DNA of 64,000 nucleotides from Pyrenula massariospora (lineage: Eukaryota; Ascomycota; Eurotiomycetes; Pyrenulales; Pyrenulaceae). This document shows positions 53,402-64,000 of the stretch, piece after piece. Numbering within the stretch: the stretch's first letter is position 1; each line of letters begins with the position of its first letter. A program made the translations under genes and the position numbers. The stretch is from assembly GCA_021030905.1 (NCBI GenBank), contig JAGFMI010000008.1:620001-684000 (forward strand). The letters are read 5' to 3'. Below the pieces are notes generated by a model, which made no database searches, had not been told where the DNA came from, and was given only the letters and a program-made list of their open reading frames with translations.

Positions 53402-55792
53402 TCAAGGGGTTTGGGGGCCATTAGCGGTAGTTTGTTGATCCTCTCTACTGGCTATCCGTTCTTGCGTAGTATCTTGCGCTTCAGCAGTATCTTCTCGGCA
53501 CGTAGCTGGTTCTCGTATAGTATATTGCGCTTCAGCGGCGTCCTCTCCTCCATGGGCAACTTGTTCATGTGTAGTATCTTGCGCTTCAGCAGCATCTTCT
53601 TCTTGACGGATAACTTGTTCTTGTGTAGTATCCTGCACTCTAGCAGCTTCTTCTTCTTCGCGGACAACTTGTTCCTGCTCGGTAACTTGCTCGTCGTCTC
53701 CTGAGGACCGCGTTGATAGGTCATGATGTTCCTCATTTATGAATGCTCTTGTCACAAGCGTTAGCATATATTCAAAACTTTGGATGAGTTGCTTTTCGTC
53801 GTCGCTGCTCCAGCTTTCTGACAGGCTTACACCTCCATGTCCAGACTCCGAGCCGAAGTACATCTGCTCTTCTAGGTTACGAGTCGGATGAGTAGCATTA
53901 GAGAACCGCTCATCTTCACTTGGGTCGTACCCCCACCCTCGACTATCGTCAGATGCGAATAGATTATCGTTATATGCATATCCTCGATAACGGAAGATGT
54001 GGGCACGAAACCCTCCACGCCAGTCATATTTAAATGTGACGCTGCAGTCTCGGATGCAGGGCCACAAGAAAACAGAAGTCTCCACAAGTATAACCCGGCA
54101 ACTCCATGGCCAGGAGCTGTCACACTTCACGGGTCGATCGAACAGAGCTTTGCCATTCTCTAGGTCCTCTGGTGACTCATTCCTATTCCGATATAATATC
54201 CAGCTGAAAAAGAGATTTTCGGGCATATCCCACCACTTTTTAGACGCAAAACATTTTTGGACAAGATCGTTCTCTTCGTTGTTCTGTAAAGAGAAAAATG
54301 GTCCGAGAGCTACTTTTAAGTCCCGTGTTGGATCTTTAGTCCAGTCAATGAACCAGGACGGAATTCTCAACGTATCTTGCTGCGCTCTAAGAGTGCGAGA
54401 CTCGTTAAAATGGACCGCAGGAGACTTCAAAGTTAACGGGACTTTGAGAGAAAACCAAGCAATGACAAGCTCAGCCTCAATAGAATCTGAGGCAGCCCGA
54501 GATGGAACTTCGGGTTTCTTTGTCCGTAGTCGGTCGAGAAAATGGTCCTCGGTATCCACAGGAGGTAGAGCTCTCAACGAATAGGATCGATCATCTGCCT
54601 GCGATGGTGGTCGAAACAGAGGTCCGACCATCCACACTAAGACTCTGAAACAGGCCAAGGTCGCTTGGATGCCGAGCCAAATTCCGGCTCCACGGACCGA
54701 CATGGTACGGACTTCGGCATATTGGCAGATGTATCCTAAACAAGATCCGACTGCAGCGGCGACGGAGAGCGTGCGTAATATCGTCATCCATGGTCCTGGT
54801 ATCCTGCAAGGTGTAAAAACTATTACACTGTTTGTTGAATTGAAAAAAGCCAATCTCTTAGGAGGCGTCTTCCACCTCTCATAGAATCTATCGGTTTCAA
54901 TCATTGGCTGGTCGTTGACCATGTCTCTCGAAAAAACAATTGCCCATATGCATGAACCTATTGTCAAACAACCAAACATGCTAAAAGTCGCGAGGATATT
55001 GGACCATGACGATCGATTAGAAAAGGGTAAGATCATCATTGTACTAGCTGCTGAGGAAAGCAATAGTAGAATAAAGGACTTAAGTAGTGGCCAAATCCGC
55101 GTCTTTAATTTCTGCTCGATCGACAGAGTAATTCGATATGCTCTTGAGCCGAATTTCGTTCGCTTTGAAAACCACTCATATCTGGGTTTGTAATGAATGA
55201 GATGGAATCTAGTATGATTTGATGACTCGAGCGCACGACCTCGTTGTATGACGTCGACAAATCCAATCACTGGCATAGTCTCGACGGTATGGTTGATGAT
55301 CTTCACCAATGACCAACACACATTTTCTCCAAGACGCTCGCGATCCACATAGTACACCGCAGTTGTATCCTCAGGTGGATGCGCGCTGTCGGCGCGTACC
55401 CCCATCAAAGGCTTCAGCAAGTCGGTAGAAAGTCCGATGTTGTTGCAGATCTCGGGACCGAGAGCCAATTTCAGTAATCCTTTCGTCCACCCAAGAATGC
55501 CTAGTAATGAAACAATGGAAAGAGAGGCGGCCAGGGTTCCCTTGTTGTAATCGATCATGTGGCTTTCTACCGAATCTGTAACAAAAAGACCAATGAGACC
55601 TGCTAATGTTTGAGCACCGCCGGCAAGGACAAGGAATGAGCTGGTCGTGCTGGAAGATCCTGCAGCTGAAGTTATGGTTGATGAGATATTCGTAGGAGTG
55701 CCTGAGCTTCTGGAAATGAACCAGAATGTACAAAGAACAACCATTAGATTTGCATGCTGCATGAATGACAAGAGGATCCATTTCTGGGCCAT
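53402..55792 (-). CDS. Fungal multi-pass membrane protein with repetitive tail
   Basis: A single exon of 796 aa; I do not recognise a named family. Hydrophobic segments lie at about 5-27, 50-75, 85-110, 235-260, 265-295, 340-365 and 372-400. Between them are a loop with TTAVYYVDRERLGENVCWSLV (about 145-165) and a RFYERWKTPPKR segment before the later membrane spans. Residues 400-720 are hydrophilic and Trp-rich, probably a folded cytosolic domain. The last 80 residues are 18-residue repeats rich in Glu and Gln (QDTTQEQV-type). Long single-exon membrane proteins of this shape are common in Pezizomycotina and uncharacterised. Reading is clean across the whole length, so the gene looks intact. 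Confidence 0.8.
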   Translation of the reverse strand: MAQKWILLSFMQHANLMVVLCTFWFISRSSGTPTNISSTITSAAGSSSTTSSFLVLAGGAQTLAGLIGLFVTDSVESHMIDYNKGTLAASLSIVSLLGILGWTKGLLKLALGPEICNNIGLSTDLLKPLMGVRADSAHPPEDTTAVYYVDRERLGENVCWSLVKIINHTVETMPVIGFVDVIQRGRALESSNHTRFHLIHYKPRYEWFSKRTKFGSRAYRITLSIEQKLKTRIWPLLKSFILLLLSSAASTMMILPFSNRSSWSNILATFSMFGCLTIGSCIWAIVFSRDMVNDQPMIETDRFYERWKTPPKRLAFFNSTNSVIVFTPCRIPGPWMTILRTLSVAAAVGSCLGYICQYAEVRTMSVRGAGIWLGIQATLACFRVLVWMVGPLFRPPSQADDRSYSLRALPPVDTEDHFLDRLRTKKPEVPSRAASDSIEAELVIAWFSLKVPLTLKSPAVHFNESRTLRAQQDTLRIPSWFIDWTKDPTRDLKVALGPFFSLQNNEENDLVQKCFASKKWWDMPENLFFSWILYRNRNESPEDLENGKALFDRPVKCDSSWPWSCRVILVETSVFLWPCIRDCSVTFKYDWRGGFRAHIFRYRGYAYNDNLFASDDSRGWGYDPSEDERFSNATHPTRNLEEQMYFGSESGHGGVSLSESWSSDDEKQLIQSFEYMLTLVTRAFINEEHHDLSTRSSGDDEQVTEQEQVVREEEEAARVQDTTQEQVIRQEEDAAEAQDTTHEQVAHGGEDAAEAQYTIREPATCREDTAEAQDTTQERIASREDQQTTANGPQTP
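53452..53667. repeat. Coding minisatellite, four 54 bp units
   Basis: Four units of exactly 54 bases (53452-53505, 53506-53559, 53560-53613, 53614-53667), plus a partial fifth, encode 18-residue repeats at the C-terminus of the membrane protein. The unit is a multiple of three, so copy-number change keeps the frame. Units have diverged at many positions. Confidence 0.9.
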
Positions 55793-57453
55793 TTTTTCCA
55801 GTAAAGATACGTATTAAGGCGTTGGAATTTGGAATAGATTGACCTTGTCCCTGTCTATGCAGGCTGGGGGCACTGCGTCCTTATATAGATGTATGGCTAG
55901 TAAAACAAATGGCTAGCATGGCTGTCACTTAATATTCTCAACATGAGACAGACGGGTGATAGGGAAAATGTGATTGAGGAAAAAGAAAAAGACCAGGCTG
56001 AGCAGAACTATAATTAGACCCCACCAAAATCTGGTGCACGGAGTTTGCAGAGATTGGGAGAGCGTCCGTATTGGAGCTGAGAGGCATTAGCCACCTGTCC
56101 TACCTTAGAGGGTCTTGAGACGATGAAGTGATCCAATAATTTTGGCAAGGTTTTGCGACCATTCCCCACCAAGCCAATCGAGCTCCACGTCAAACACAAG
56201 TTCTCAGCCTCTTCCACGAATAGACAAGATAGACAGAATCAGGGCCACCCTCGTCTACTGTTCTGCGAAGCCTATTCGTCAGGCTGCGCGGCTGATACTG
56301 CCACACCTAACTCAAATTTGGCAGCAGGCTCTAGAGATAACCTCTTCGGCTAACCTTGCTTAAAGAGTGCAAGTCTGTAGATGCATTGGAGCGGCGCATC
56401 AACAATCAAGGTAGCTGACCCGTTGGCGATGCATTTGGTCATGGAAAGACTTAGAAGATTGGACCGAGCCTAGATTCGTGAGATAACCGTAGAATCCTAC
56501 GTGTCGTCAAGCAGCAAAAGAAAGCAACATTTCCCAGGGGACTCCCACTGAGCTGTCCGCCCCGTCTATGTCTCGACCGTGCCTCTGCAAAAACTCATTC
56601 ATTGCAGGATCGATTATCTAAAGCTCTCCGCATAGACCAGGTCTGCGTGGGGAACCCTCTTATCTTTTTCGATCCTCCATTGATGTTTGTGAACCCCCTC
56701 CCCCCAATAATCCATTTCGCCAAGCAAGCGACCAGAAATCTTAGTGATTTAACTTGGCAACTATAAGTAACAACCCAAGTACACTATTACTACGACCCTT
56801 GGTATTGTATTAGCTGTCAAAGCAAGGGATGTGGCTTAAGTGAACAAGGGTGAGCATAAAGCGGCATGCACCCCAGGGCCCGAGATGGGCAAGCCGGGTG
56901 CCGCACTTTCAAGATCTCGAGCGGGTTGAGAATATAAGTATGCGACTCAAGAGACTGAAAGGTGTTTCCATGATCATGAAGCGTGGAAACATGAAGGAAG
57001 GAAAAGAAATATGCCGGAAAGCTTTGGTTCTCTCTCTGTCTCCAGACCAATTTTCATGTTCCTACCATAGATGACTAACGTGACCCATGCCTCTGCGGTG
57101 CTAGGCAGCTACTTGTCCTCTCTAGAGTCTTTTTCACGGATAGAAGGAATGTCAAGTCCTTTTTTCGAGAAAGTGAAGAATGTCTAACAGGTGTCGGGGG
57201 GACACTATGACATGGATGTTTAATATAATTGTGTCTGGTGCCTAGCGAAGGTACCATTGCACAATGACTCAAGCTCTTCCTTGTTCAGATGATGTGTAAA
57301 AAGCTATTTCAAGCGTACAGAAAAAGACCGATTCTAAGCACTGCTTTTTTCACTCTTAATTAAGGACCGAGCCGAGAGAACAAAATCCCGATTACGCATC
57401 TTGGCGTATAAAGTAGCAGCGGAAATAGAGAAGTTCACTTGATTGTCCATAAC
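55793..57453. other. Intergenic region, no gene recognised
   Basis: Upstream of the membrane protein at 55792. Frames at 56142-56363 and 56817-57272 have no domain or intron support. Confidence 0.5.
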
Positions 57454-59979
57454 TTAGAGTTTGCCTTGACCCAGAGCTCGATCGTTGACGAGACCAACTC
57501 GTGAGCCGCTGTCTGAAGGCGATGGCTCGGATCCGAGTGTCGTCGGCGTCGCTGCTGTTGTTGCGCTGCCGTCATGACTTTCAGTCTGGGTGCTCGAGGT
57601 CTGAAGCTGGTGGAGCTCGCTCGAGATCTCCTCTTTTTCGTTGGGCATATCAATTTGGCCACCAGATCCTGTACCTAGTCGCTGGAAGCTGCCGATGCCT
57701 CGCCCCTCGACGTGTACGGCAGCCTCTTCGGCCTTTCCAACCGAACCCCCATCCTCCCTGTCCTCTTCCATCCCCTCTTCTTCCTCCCCCGCCATCGTCG
57801 TTGGGGCCTTCAACCTCGGATGCCTCGGATCCCTCACGTCCAGCACGGCCAGCGCCTGCGCCTTCTCCGTCGTCACCGGCACCCCCACACAGTCATCCTC
57901 CCAGGTCACGCCCACGCCTAGCAGTAGCTCCTCCTGGGCCATGCGCTGCGTCTGTAGGATGTCGTTGGCGGACCACTCGATGCGCGAGTACTTGGTGATG
58001 TGGCGGATGCGGTGCTCGATCAGGTCGATCAGGGACTCAAGCGTGTAGCCGAGGAGGATGATGAGACCGCCTATGGCGAGAACAAGGGCGAGACCGAGGA
58101 CGGAGAAGTTGGAGTAGGCGGAGGAGCGGATTTTCTGGGGGTTTGGGTAGGTTAGTGAGAGGGTCGTGGTGGGAGGCAGAGGGATGGAGGATGAAGACCA
58201 GTGAGGAATTTGAGGCGTGAGTGACGGCTCGTTTTGTGCAAATATGAAAATCGACTGGATCGAGCGTGAAAGAGGGGGCCATGCCTACCTGGCTTTTGCA
58301 TAGATTCTCAGTCACATTTGTATCGGGCTTGGCCCAGAAATACTTTTCCATGCCGGGATCTCCCGGTCCAGTCGCATACTCAGCCAAACTCTGTAGAGAA
58401 GCAAGCGCAATGTTAAACCAATTTTCAACCTCCAGTTGCCATTGATTGTCCGGCAGCCAGCCTTGGACACCTTCATTGAGACTGTTTCTCGACGTGAGCG
58501 ATGAGGTCATTAAAGAGCTGACGACCCCAGCGACACTCAGGTAACTCTGCATGACGAAGGGGAGCATAGTGGACACTTCGTAGTCCAGATTGTAAGGGCT
58601 CAAGAAGTCGTAGTGGCCACCAGTCAAGGGACAATCTGTTGGGGAGCTAGGATTGCAGAGCTGGTAATGTGCTTTGCATGCGAGGGTGGAGGCAGGTTCG
58701 TCCATCTGATAGATAGGAATGTCGCCATTTGCATCTACGGAGTCCATTGTGCCGATAAAGCGGTGAGCGCGTACCAGGGATCGTCCACTTGGCTGGAATA
58801 GAGAATTCTGTTTCCTGATAGGAAAATCAGGATGAGATCGCTGTCGCTTAATGTCTGGGAGAGGCCGTTCATGGGTTCGAAGGTTGAATTGCCGGGAGAG
58901 ATAGATCCATTCCAAGTGCCTGCTGCTTGGAATCTTTTCTTGCTTTAGTTCTAGAGCCACGGATGATTTCAAATTTGTCCAATTGGAGAAACTTACCCTA
59001 ATTGATAATCCGGCATCCCTCCGTATGTGTCTCCGGACAAGGGTTGAGATTTTGAGGGTAATTGATACTCGTAGCTGAAGTTGGGGTGACCCATGGCTTT
59101 GGAAGGCCCGTAGAAATATCTGGCCCACACGATATCGTTGGAGTAGTTGAAGGTCTGTTTAAAGCCATCTGCGAGTAGGGGTGCACAATGGTAGATGAAT
59201 CTGATCGTGTATTGACGGCTTGGAGGTACATTAAAGCCTAGATCCGAATCGATGTTGATAGGTCCAGAGTCAAGCCTGATGTTTCCGGAATTATTGCGGC
59301 ATGTGTCTCCGAATGGGCAGCTCGCATTGCGGTCGACAGTACTGGTCAACTGTCGCTTTATGAAGGAACCGCATCCTTCCGTTCCAGAGGTGTTCGTATA
59401 ACATGTTTGAACGTAATTAGCGTAGGAGTTTGCCTGCTTCGATTGCCATGGATAGTACACTGTCTCGGTCAGGTTGTAGTCGTTCCAGCTTGGACTGTCC
59501 CAATCAATTTGACCACAAGAGGAGCTTGAAATCAGTACTTCATTCCCAGTTACCGAACTGATTCGCGCAGAGAAGATGCTAGCCACGGTGAAAGCCAGTG
59601 TACATACAGCGGTCACCGTGATTAGAGGTATCGTCCGGTAGTATGGCCGATTTGCTTTCTTACGCCAGGCCCAAAGCACGCGGAACAGACGTGCAAGAGT
59701 TGTTCCATTACCTGAATTTCGCAGGACAGCTTGGGTCTGATGGTAGAGCCCATCCTTTGATGCATTAGTGGACAGCACTTGATGTATGAAAAATCTTGCG
59801 ATGCGCCAGAAGGCTGTTCCCACGAACGTGACAAAGATAGCAAGAAAGGCTGTTAGAAGAGCTCCACTCCGATGGGTTAGAGTGAGCGTTGCGCCAGCAA
59901 TACGACCGTTCCCATTGGACCAGTTCGTCCAAACGCCAAGGTACACTGGGATATCTATGCTCTGACCCAAGTCAGCCAT
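57454..59979 (-). CDS. Fungal membrane glycoprotein of unknown function, with a frame anomaly
   Basis: Three exons, 59979-58997, 58919-58289 and 58134-57454 (introns 77 and 154 nt), give 764 aa. TM segments lie at about 38-60 (LLTAFLAIFVTFVGTAF) and 118-140 (IPLITVTAVCTLAFTVASIF). A large Cys- and Asn-glycosylation-rich ectodomain follows. A final TM in exon 3 (VLGLALVLAIGGLIILLGY) is followed by a disordered acidic tail. At the start of exon 2 (58919-58774) the spliced frame is open but unlike the family. The neighbouring frame reads GTWNGSISPGNSTF and LILIFLSGNRILYSSQVDDPWY, which is family-like. After a GCGC dinucleotide repeat (58763-58772) the family-like reading returns to the spliced frame. 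See findings. Function unknown. Confidence 0.75.
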
Positions 59980-61197
59980 CTTTCTTCCGGCTTCTGGAAT
60001 GAAGAAAGATCAGAATAGGGAGCGAGGCCATCATGGAAAGGAGAGAGGGTTAAAAAATGTTTGGAACGTGTCATTTCAGCGCGCCTGTCAAACATCGAAA
60101 TCATTGTGCTCCAGTCAGATATCTTTTGCCTGGATCGAACGAGGTTTTGTCAGCTCTATAGGCAGAACTCTAATGATTATCGAACGTGGTGGATTATGCT
60201 AGCCACCGAAAGCTGTGAAGGACCACCGGCAGTTCATCCTGGGTCCAGACCCTGTCGCACACGCTGATCAATCGACATGGTATCAGAGCCAAAGAAATGA
60301 CGAAGGCACACTATTATGATATTTCGGCCCCCAAATGGCGCTCAAATGCATGCAAAGTTGGCTGCTTGACTTGAGGCATTAAAAGGTGCTGCCAATAAGG
60401 CAGGCAATGTTGAGGCTCTCTGGGTTGTGGAAGATTTTGAGTAAAGGCTCTACCCTGCAATACGCAAACCGGAAACTCCCATAGACATGGGCTAAATGTT
60501 AGTCATCATTAGGGTCATTGTCTGTTCTTCCCTGCTGCGCTTTTGCCTAGGACAGGCGGATTTGGTTTTATGTGATAGGTAGGTAGGTAGGTATGCGACT
60601 GCGGAATGCCAAGTATCACCAGCATTAATTTTGTAGGTAGAGGACCGCAAAGCCCGACAAGAATTTTTTCAACCAGCCCTTGGATCCCATTCCGAACATA
60701 CAGCGAGCACCCTCATACGATTAAGACATAATTAGATACACTGCGTCACACACCACCGCTATCATTTTAACATTCAGCCGAGAGTCCCTAGACCCTGTTC
60801 TGTGCTGTGAGAGCATGCATATTCATGCCCGACATCGAAGCCGCAATCACGTTTCCCGCCCTGTAAGGCTCTCGGGAAGTTGGCAAGATTTGGGGGCTGA
60901 TTGTAGTCGAACACCATCCTTAGCCTTCACTCCACTGACGAGGCTCCAAGTAGAGTTTGGCCCCCAAAGCTGTCAAAACCTGAAGCGGGAGGTTGGTGTA
61001 CAGTATATCTTGAACAGTTACTTAAACCCCCTATCACAGCACAGCACTGCCTCCGCGCGCTTCCAGTCCAACGGAGCCACTCTCATGCTGACAAGATCCA
61101 ATGGTCGATCTAACGGCTATGCAGTATCCCGAACGCCACGCTATGCTATGCTCATAATCCACATCACCTTTCATATCATACAGCACATCACAGCACG
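59980..61197. other. Intergenic region with TAGG microsatellite
   Basis: A TAGG repeat of about 4.5 units lies at 60576-60593. Otherwise no gene, tRNA or element was recognised. It should contain the promoter of the gene at 59979 and the 3' end of the channel gene. Confidence 0.5.
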
Positions 61198-64000
61198 TCA
61201 CAATTGAATCAAATCCACCTCCGAGAAATCCGGCGGCGCACCACTATACACCGTCTTCCCCTTGCTATTCAACCCCTGCCGCACATTACTCGCCCAGATC
61301 TTCCCATCACTAAAATTCCCCATCGCCCGCACCTCGTCGTCGCTAACCCCGAGGTCGTCCCGCGGGAGCCAGATGACCGGCCGCCGGGCCCGCAGCGCGC
61401 TGTGCTGGAACGCGCGCTGGACCAACGCGTCGCGCTGATCGGGAGTGAGATCTTCGAGCTCGTCGTTGGTGCCGGCGAAGAGGGCCTCGGAGATCTGGTT
61501 CCGGGCCGCACGTTGGGCTTCGACGTCCTTCTCCGAGCCGAGGAGGGGGTTGAGATTGTTGATGGCATTGAGGGTGCCCATGACGGGTTCGAGGGGTTTC
61601 CGGTGAGATTTGTCGTGGCGCGGACTCTTAGTGTGGCTAGTAGATCTCTCTCGTGAGTGGGATAGGGTATCGCGCGAATGTCCGCGACCGATCGAAGGGC
61701 GATTGGGAGATTGACCAAAACTAGATGTGCGGCGGTTGGGACTACGGTCCGCCCAACTGGTTTTCCGAATTGAGGGGCCAACAGGCAGCTTGTTGACTGT
61801 CAGATCGGCAGTCAAGTGGGCAGTATGTTTGAAGATCCGATTGACGCGGTCTCGGCCAGTAGTATCAACATCCATCTGGCTAATCTCCGGATTTTGGAAG
61901 TGGTATGAGGGTGGTCGTCGATGATTCTTCTTCTCAGCTTCGATCTGCTGCAGCTCATACTCCTCTGCGTCTCTGTCTTCCTGTCTTTCAGCACGTTCAC
62001 GATTTTCGAGAGCATGTTGCAGATCATCGCCTTCTTCCTCTTCCTCAATCAGGCCATGTCTCTTGTTCATGGCTCTTGTAAATTCTTCATCCCGAGCGAC
62101 AGCATCATCCTCGAGTGTGATCGGCAAGTAACGGAAAAGAGGGCTGAATCCTTCGTTCAGCAAGACTTGAAATGCTATAGTTGCGATGGTCACAACAATC
62201 ATGCCAATACCTTGCCCTTTGCAAGAGACACTACCGTTCTGGTCGCGAACCAGGAAGAATAGAATCGTGACCACAATCTCCATGACATAAAGTCCTGTGA
62301 AGGTGTAGTTGATTGCGTTTGGGTACAGCAGACCGCCCGTGTCGCGTGTGAATTTGGTCACGTAGAGAGTATTATATCGGTAAACGAACCAGAATAACGT
62401 AAAGGTTATAATGTTGAATACCATAATCAACGGTGATATGATCGAATAAATCAAGCCTTCAGAAAATGTTAGTAAAATGTTCAATGTCTATTCTAGACCG
62501 CTGACTTACCAATACACGCCAAGTTAGTGTAGACCGGAAAAAAGGTACCCCAATTGATTTCAGAAAGCTGAGTCTGGCGCTTGAACTTGCTGCGTGCTGT
62601 GCTATCAAAGATAGGCGCCAAGATGAACCAGCTGACTAGAGCACCGATCTGCACGAGAGCACCGGCGCTCACCGACAAAGCCTGCAAAATCATGTAGGAG
62701 AAGAAGTAATTGCTCGCCCGAGGGATATTCACGGCCAATAGGTTTGGTACATTGTTGATTTGTTGCTTGCCCGTGAGAAATCCAACGATGGTGGTAGCAG
62801 CCGATGAGATCGACACAACGAGGAAAAGCTGTACAAAGAGAAAGCAGAAGTAGTATCGTTGGACAGATAGTTCAACGAGCATCCCAGATTGCGTTCCTTG
62901 TAGCCGAACCAGGAAGCGTAGAATGATAGGAAGCAGGATCATGAGTAGCGCTAGAAGTGTTGCAGGAAGCACACCTTGAAGAAGGGATAGAATCCAATCA
63001 GGCGCCCTCAAAATCCAACCTAGCCATTTATACTGGTTCGCAACTGCATGTAATTGCGACAAGGCACCAGTGAAAGCAACGGGGATAGCCCAAAGTATAA
63101 TCATACCGATGATCACAGTCAACACGAGAAAAGTCCGAAAGTATCGCGACCACCATGGGATAGACATGTTATCCCAGATCACATCACTAGGCGAAATCTC
63201 GACAATTCGTGGTGCCATTTGCTTCGGAATATGATGGCTGACTGTCTGACATGCCATGTGAGCAGCAACCTGGTGGTTGAATTGGACAAAGGCTGAGTTC
63301 ATAAGGGGAAAGCGTTCTGGATGCGCCTGATCATCCTCGATCTCTAAGTTAAGCCGAGCTACCTCTTCACGGCAATGGTAAATCTTGTCGACCTTCTGGC
63401 CAAGTAAAGGAAGGGATATCATCCATTGCCAACCAAAGATCGGGAGACGTATTGTTTCACGATCCTTCTCTTTGATGAATTTCCGCCATATGGCATCCTC
63501 TTTATCGATTCTGAGGTCATCATCGAAGGCCTTAGGGTATTCGATCGGTTCCTTGTCGTTGCCGCCAAAGCCAATTTTAGAAAGCAGAACTTTGACTTTG
63601 CTTTGGGGCTTCTCCGTTTTCGAACCTGACTGTTTTCCGGAGGATGGCGTACTAGCATGACTCAGCGGGTGTTGGTCGTCGTCTTCTGGAAGGCCGATTT
63701 GACGTCCTCTGTCCCAGTCACCATCACTAGGTGTCTTAGAATGCGATGGAAAGTTGGCGGTTGGCTTGTCGTATTTGGAAGAATTCAGGGCAGGCTTCGA
63801 TGGCTGCTGTCCTGCCATTTGGTCGTGGGCGACATCTCTCTCGCCTGACGATAATTTTGGGGTATGGGGTTGCTTTGAGCTCGATGGGGATGGCTCGTCT
63901 TGTGCCGCAACAAACCCATTTGTTGTATCAATTGTTTCATCAACGTTCTTTTCAGTGCGCTTAATGGTACCCCGTAGACCCCTGCCGATTTTCTCTAAAC
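61198..64000 (-). CDS. CSC1/OSCA-type (DUF221) ion-channel-like membrane protein (5' partial)
   Basis: Calcium-permeable, osmotically or mechanically gated channel family. The frame is open to the right edge, so the N-terminal TMs lie outside. Exons >64000-62510 and 62456-61198 (intron 53 nt, TNLACI-GLIYSIISP). Visible parts in order: a Ser/Lys-rich cytosolic stretch, the conserved LRIDKEDAIWRKFIKEKDRETIRLP block, PLLGQKVDKIYHCREEVARLN, AFVQFNHQVAAHMACQ and PSDVIWDNM. Then the TM core has IPVAFTGALSQLHAVA, LPATLLALLMILLPIILRFL, YYFCFLFVQLFLVVSISSAA, and GLIYSIISPLIMVFNIITFTLFWFVYRY. These are standard for the family. The cytosolic tail of about 270 residues is charged and Ser/Arg-rich, longer than in yeast CSC1 and closer to the RSN1/PHM7-like fungal group. 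Confidence 0.93.

Noticed and set aside
60279-60290. A 12-base word resembling a tRNA primer-binding site of plant LTR elements
   Set aside because: No terminal repeats or element genes nearby, and the word fits plant rather than ascomycete initiator tRNA. A chance match is likely.
1-64000. tRNA, rRNA or CRISPR features
   Set aside because: I looked for T-loop and anticodon-arm patterns and for regularly spaced repeats and found none convincing. GTTCGA words seen at 33904, 42560, 58873 and 61588 lie in coding sequence or lack a cloverleaf.

Overview
The window looks like nuclear DNA of a filamentous ascomycete (Pezizomycotina). Most genes carry short GT-AG introns of 47-80 nt. ATP-citrate lyase is split into two divergently transcribed subunit genes, and there are fungus-specific families (CFEM, HeLo, OTT_1508-type deaminase, Dal5-type and DHA2 transporters). 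I cannot fix the class from sequence alone. Exon joins were worked out by hand from splice sites, frame and expected protein motifs.

Layout. 1-4.6 kb: a patatin-like phospholipase (cut by the left edge) convergent with a non-RD protein kinase. 6.7-13.2 kb: the small subunit of DNA polymerase delta, a long non-coding stretch, a row of hairpins, a CFEM GPI-anchored protein and an unrecognised two-exon gene. 14-19 kb: acl1 and acl2 around a shared 1.3 kb promoter. 19.5-22.8 kb: the NEDD8 E1 subunit ULA1 and a GFA/CENP-V zinc enzyme. 24.1-37.7 kb: a deaminase-domain gene, then densely packed core genes in alternating divergent and convergent pairs: ribose-5-phosphate isomerase, BUB3, SEN54, elongin C, an OAR1-like reductase, UBA2 and a queuosine-salvage glycosidase. 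38-43.6 kb: a Dal5-type transporter, a HeLo-domain protein and a cysteine-rich single-pass membrane protein.

44.4-52.4 kb is accessory in character: an unassigned coding remnant, a decayed transporter, an intact DHA2 transporter sharing an upstream region with an NmrA-like reductase, a 5'-truncated P450, a 156 bp foldback element and an AYR1-like reductase. 53.4-64 kb holds three large membrane-protein genes on the minus strand. The last is a CSC1/OSCA-type channel cut by the right edge.

The core genes cover acetyl-CoA supply, pentose phosphate, ubiquitin-like activation, tRNA splicing and the spindle checkpoint. Their adjacency does not imply a shared pathway. The observations most worth following are the single-gene conflict-type proteins (patatin, deaminase, HeLo), the hairpin cluster at 10.0-10.16 kb, the two inverted-repeat structures at 47.8 and 50.8 kb, and a frame disagreement inside the membrane-protein gene at 58.8-58.9 kb.
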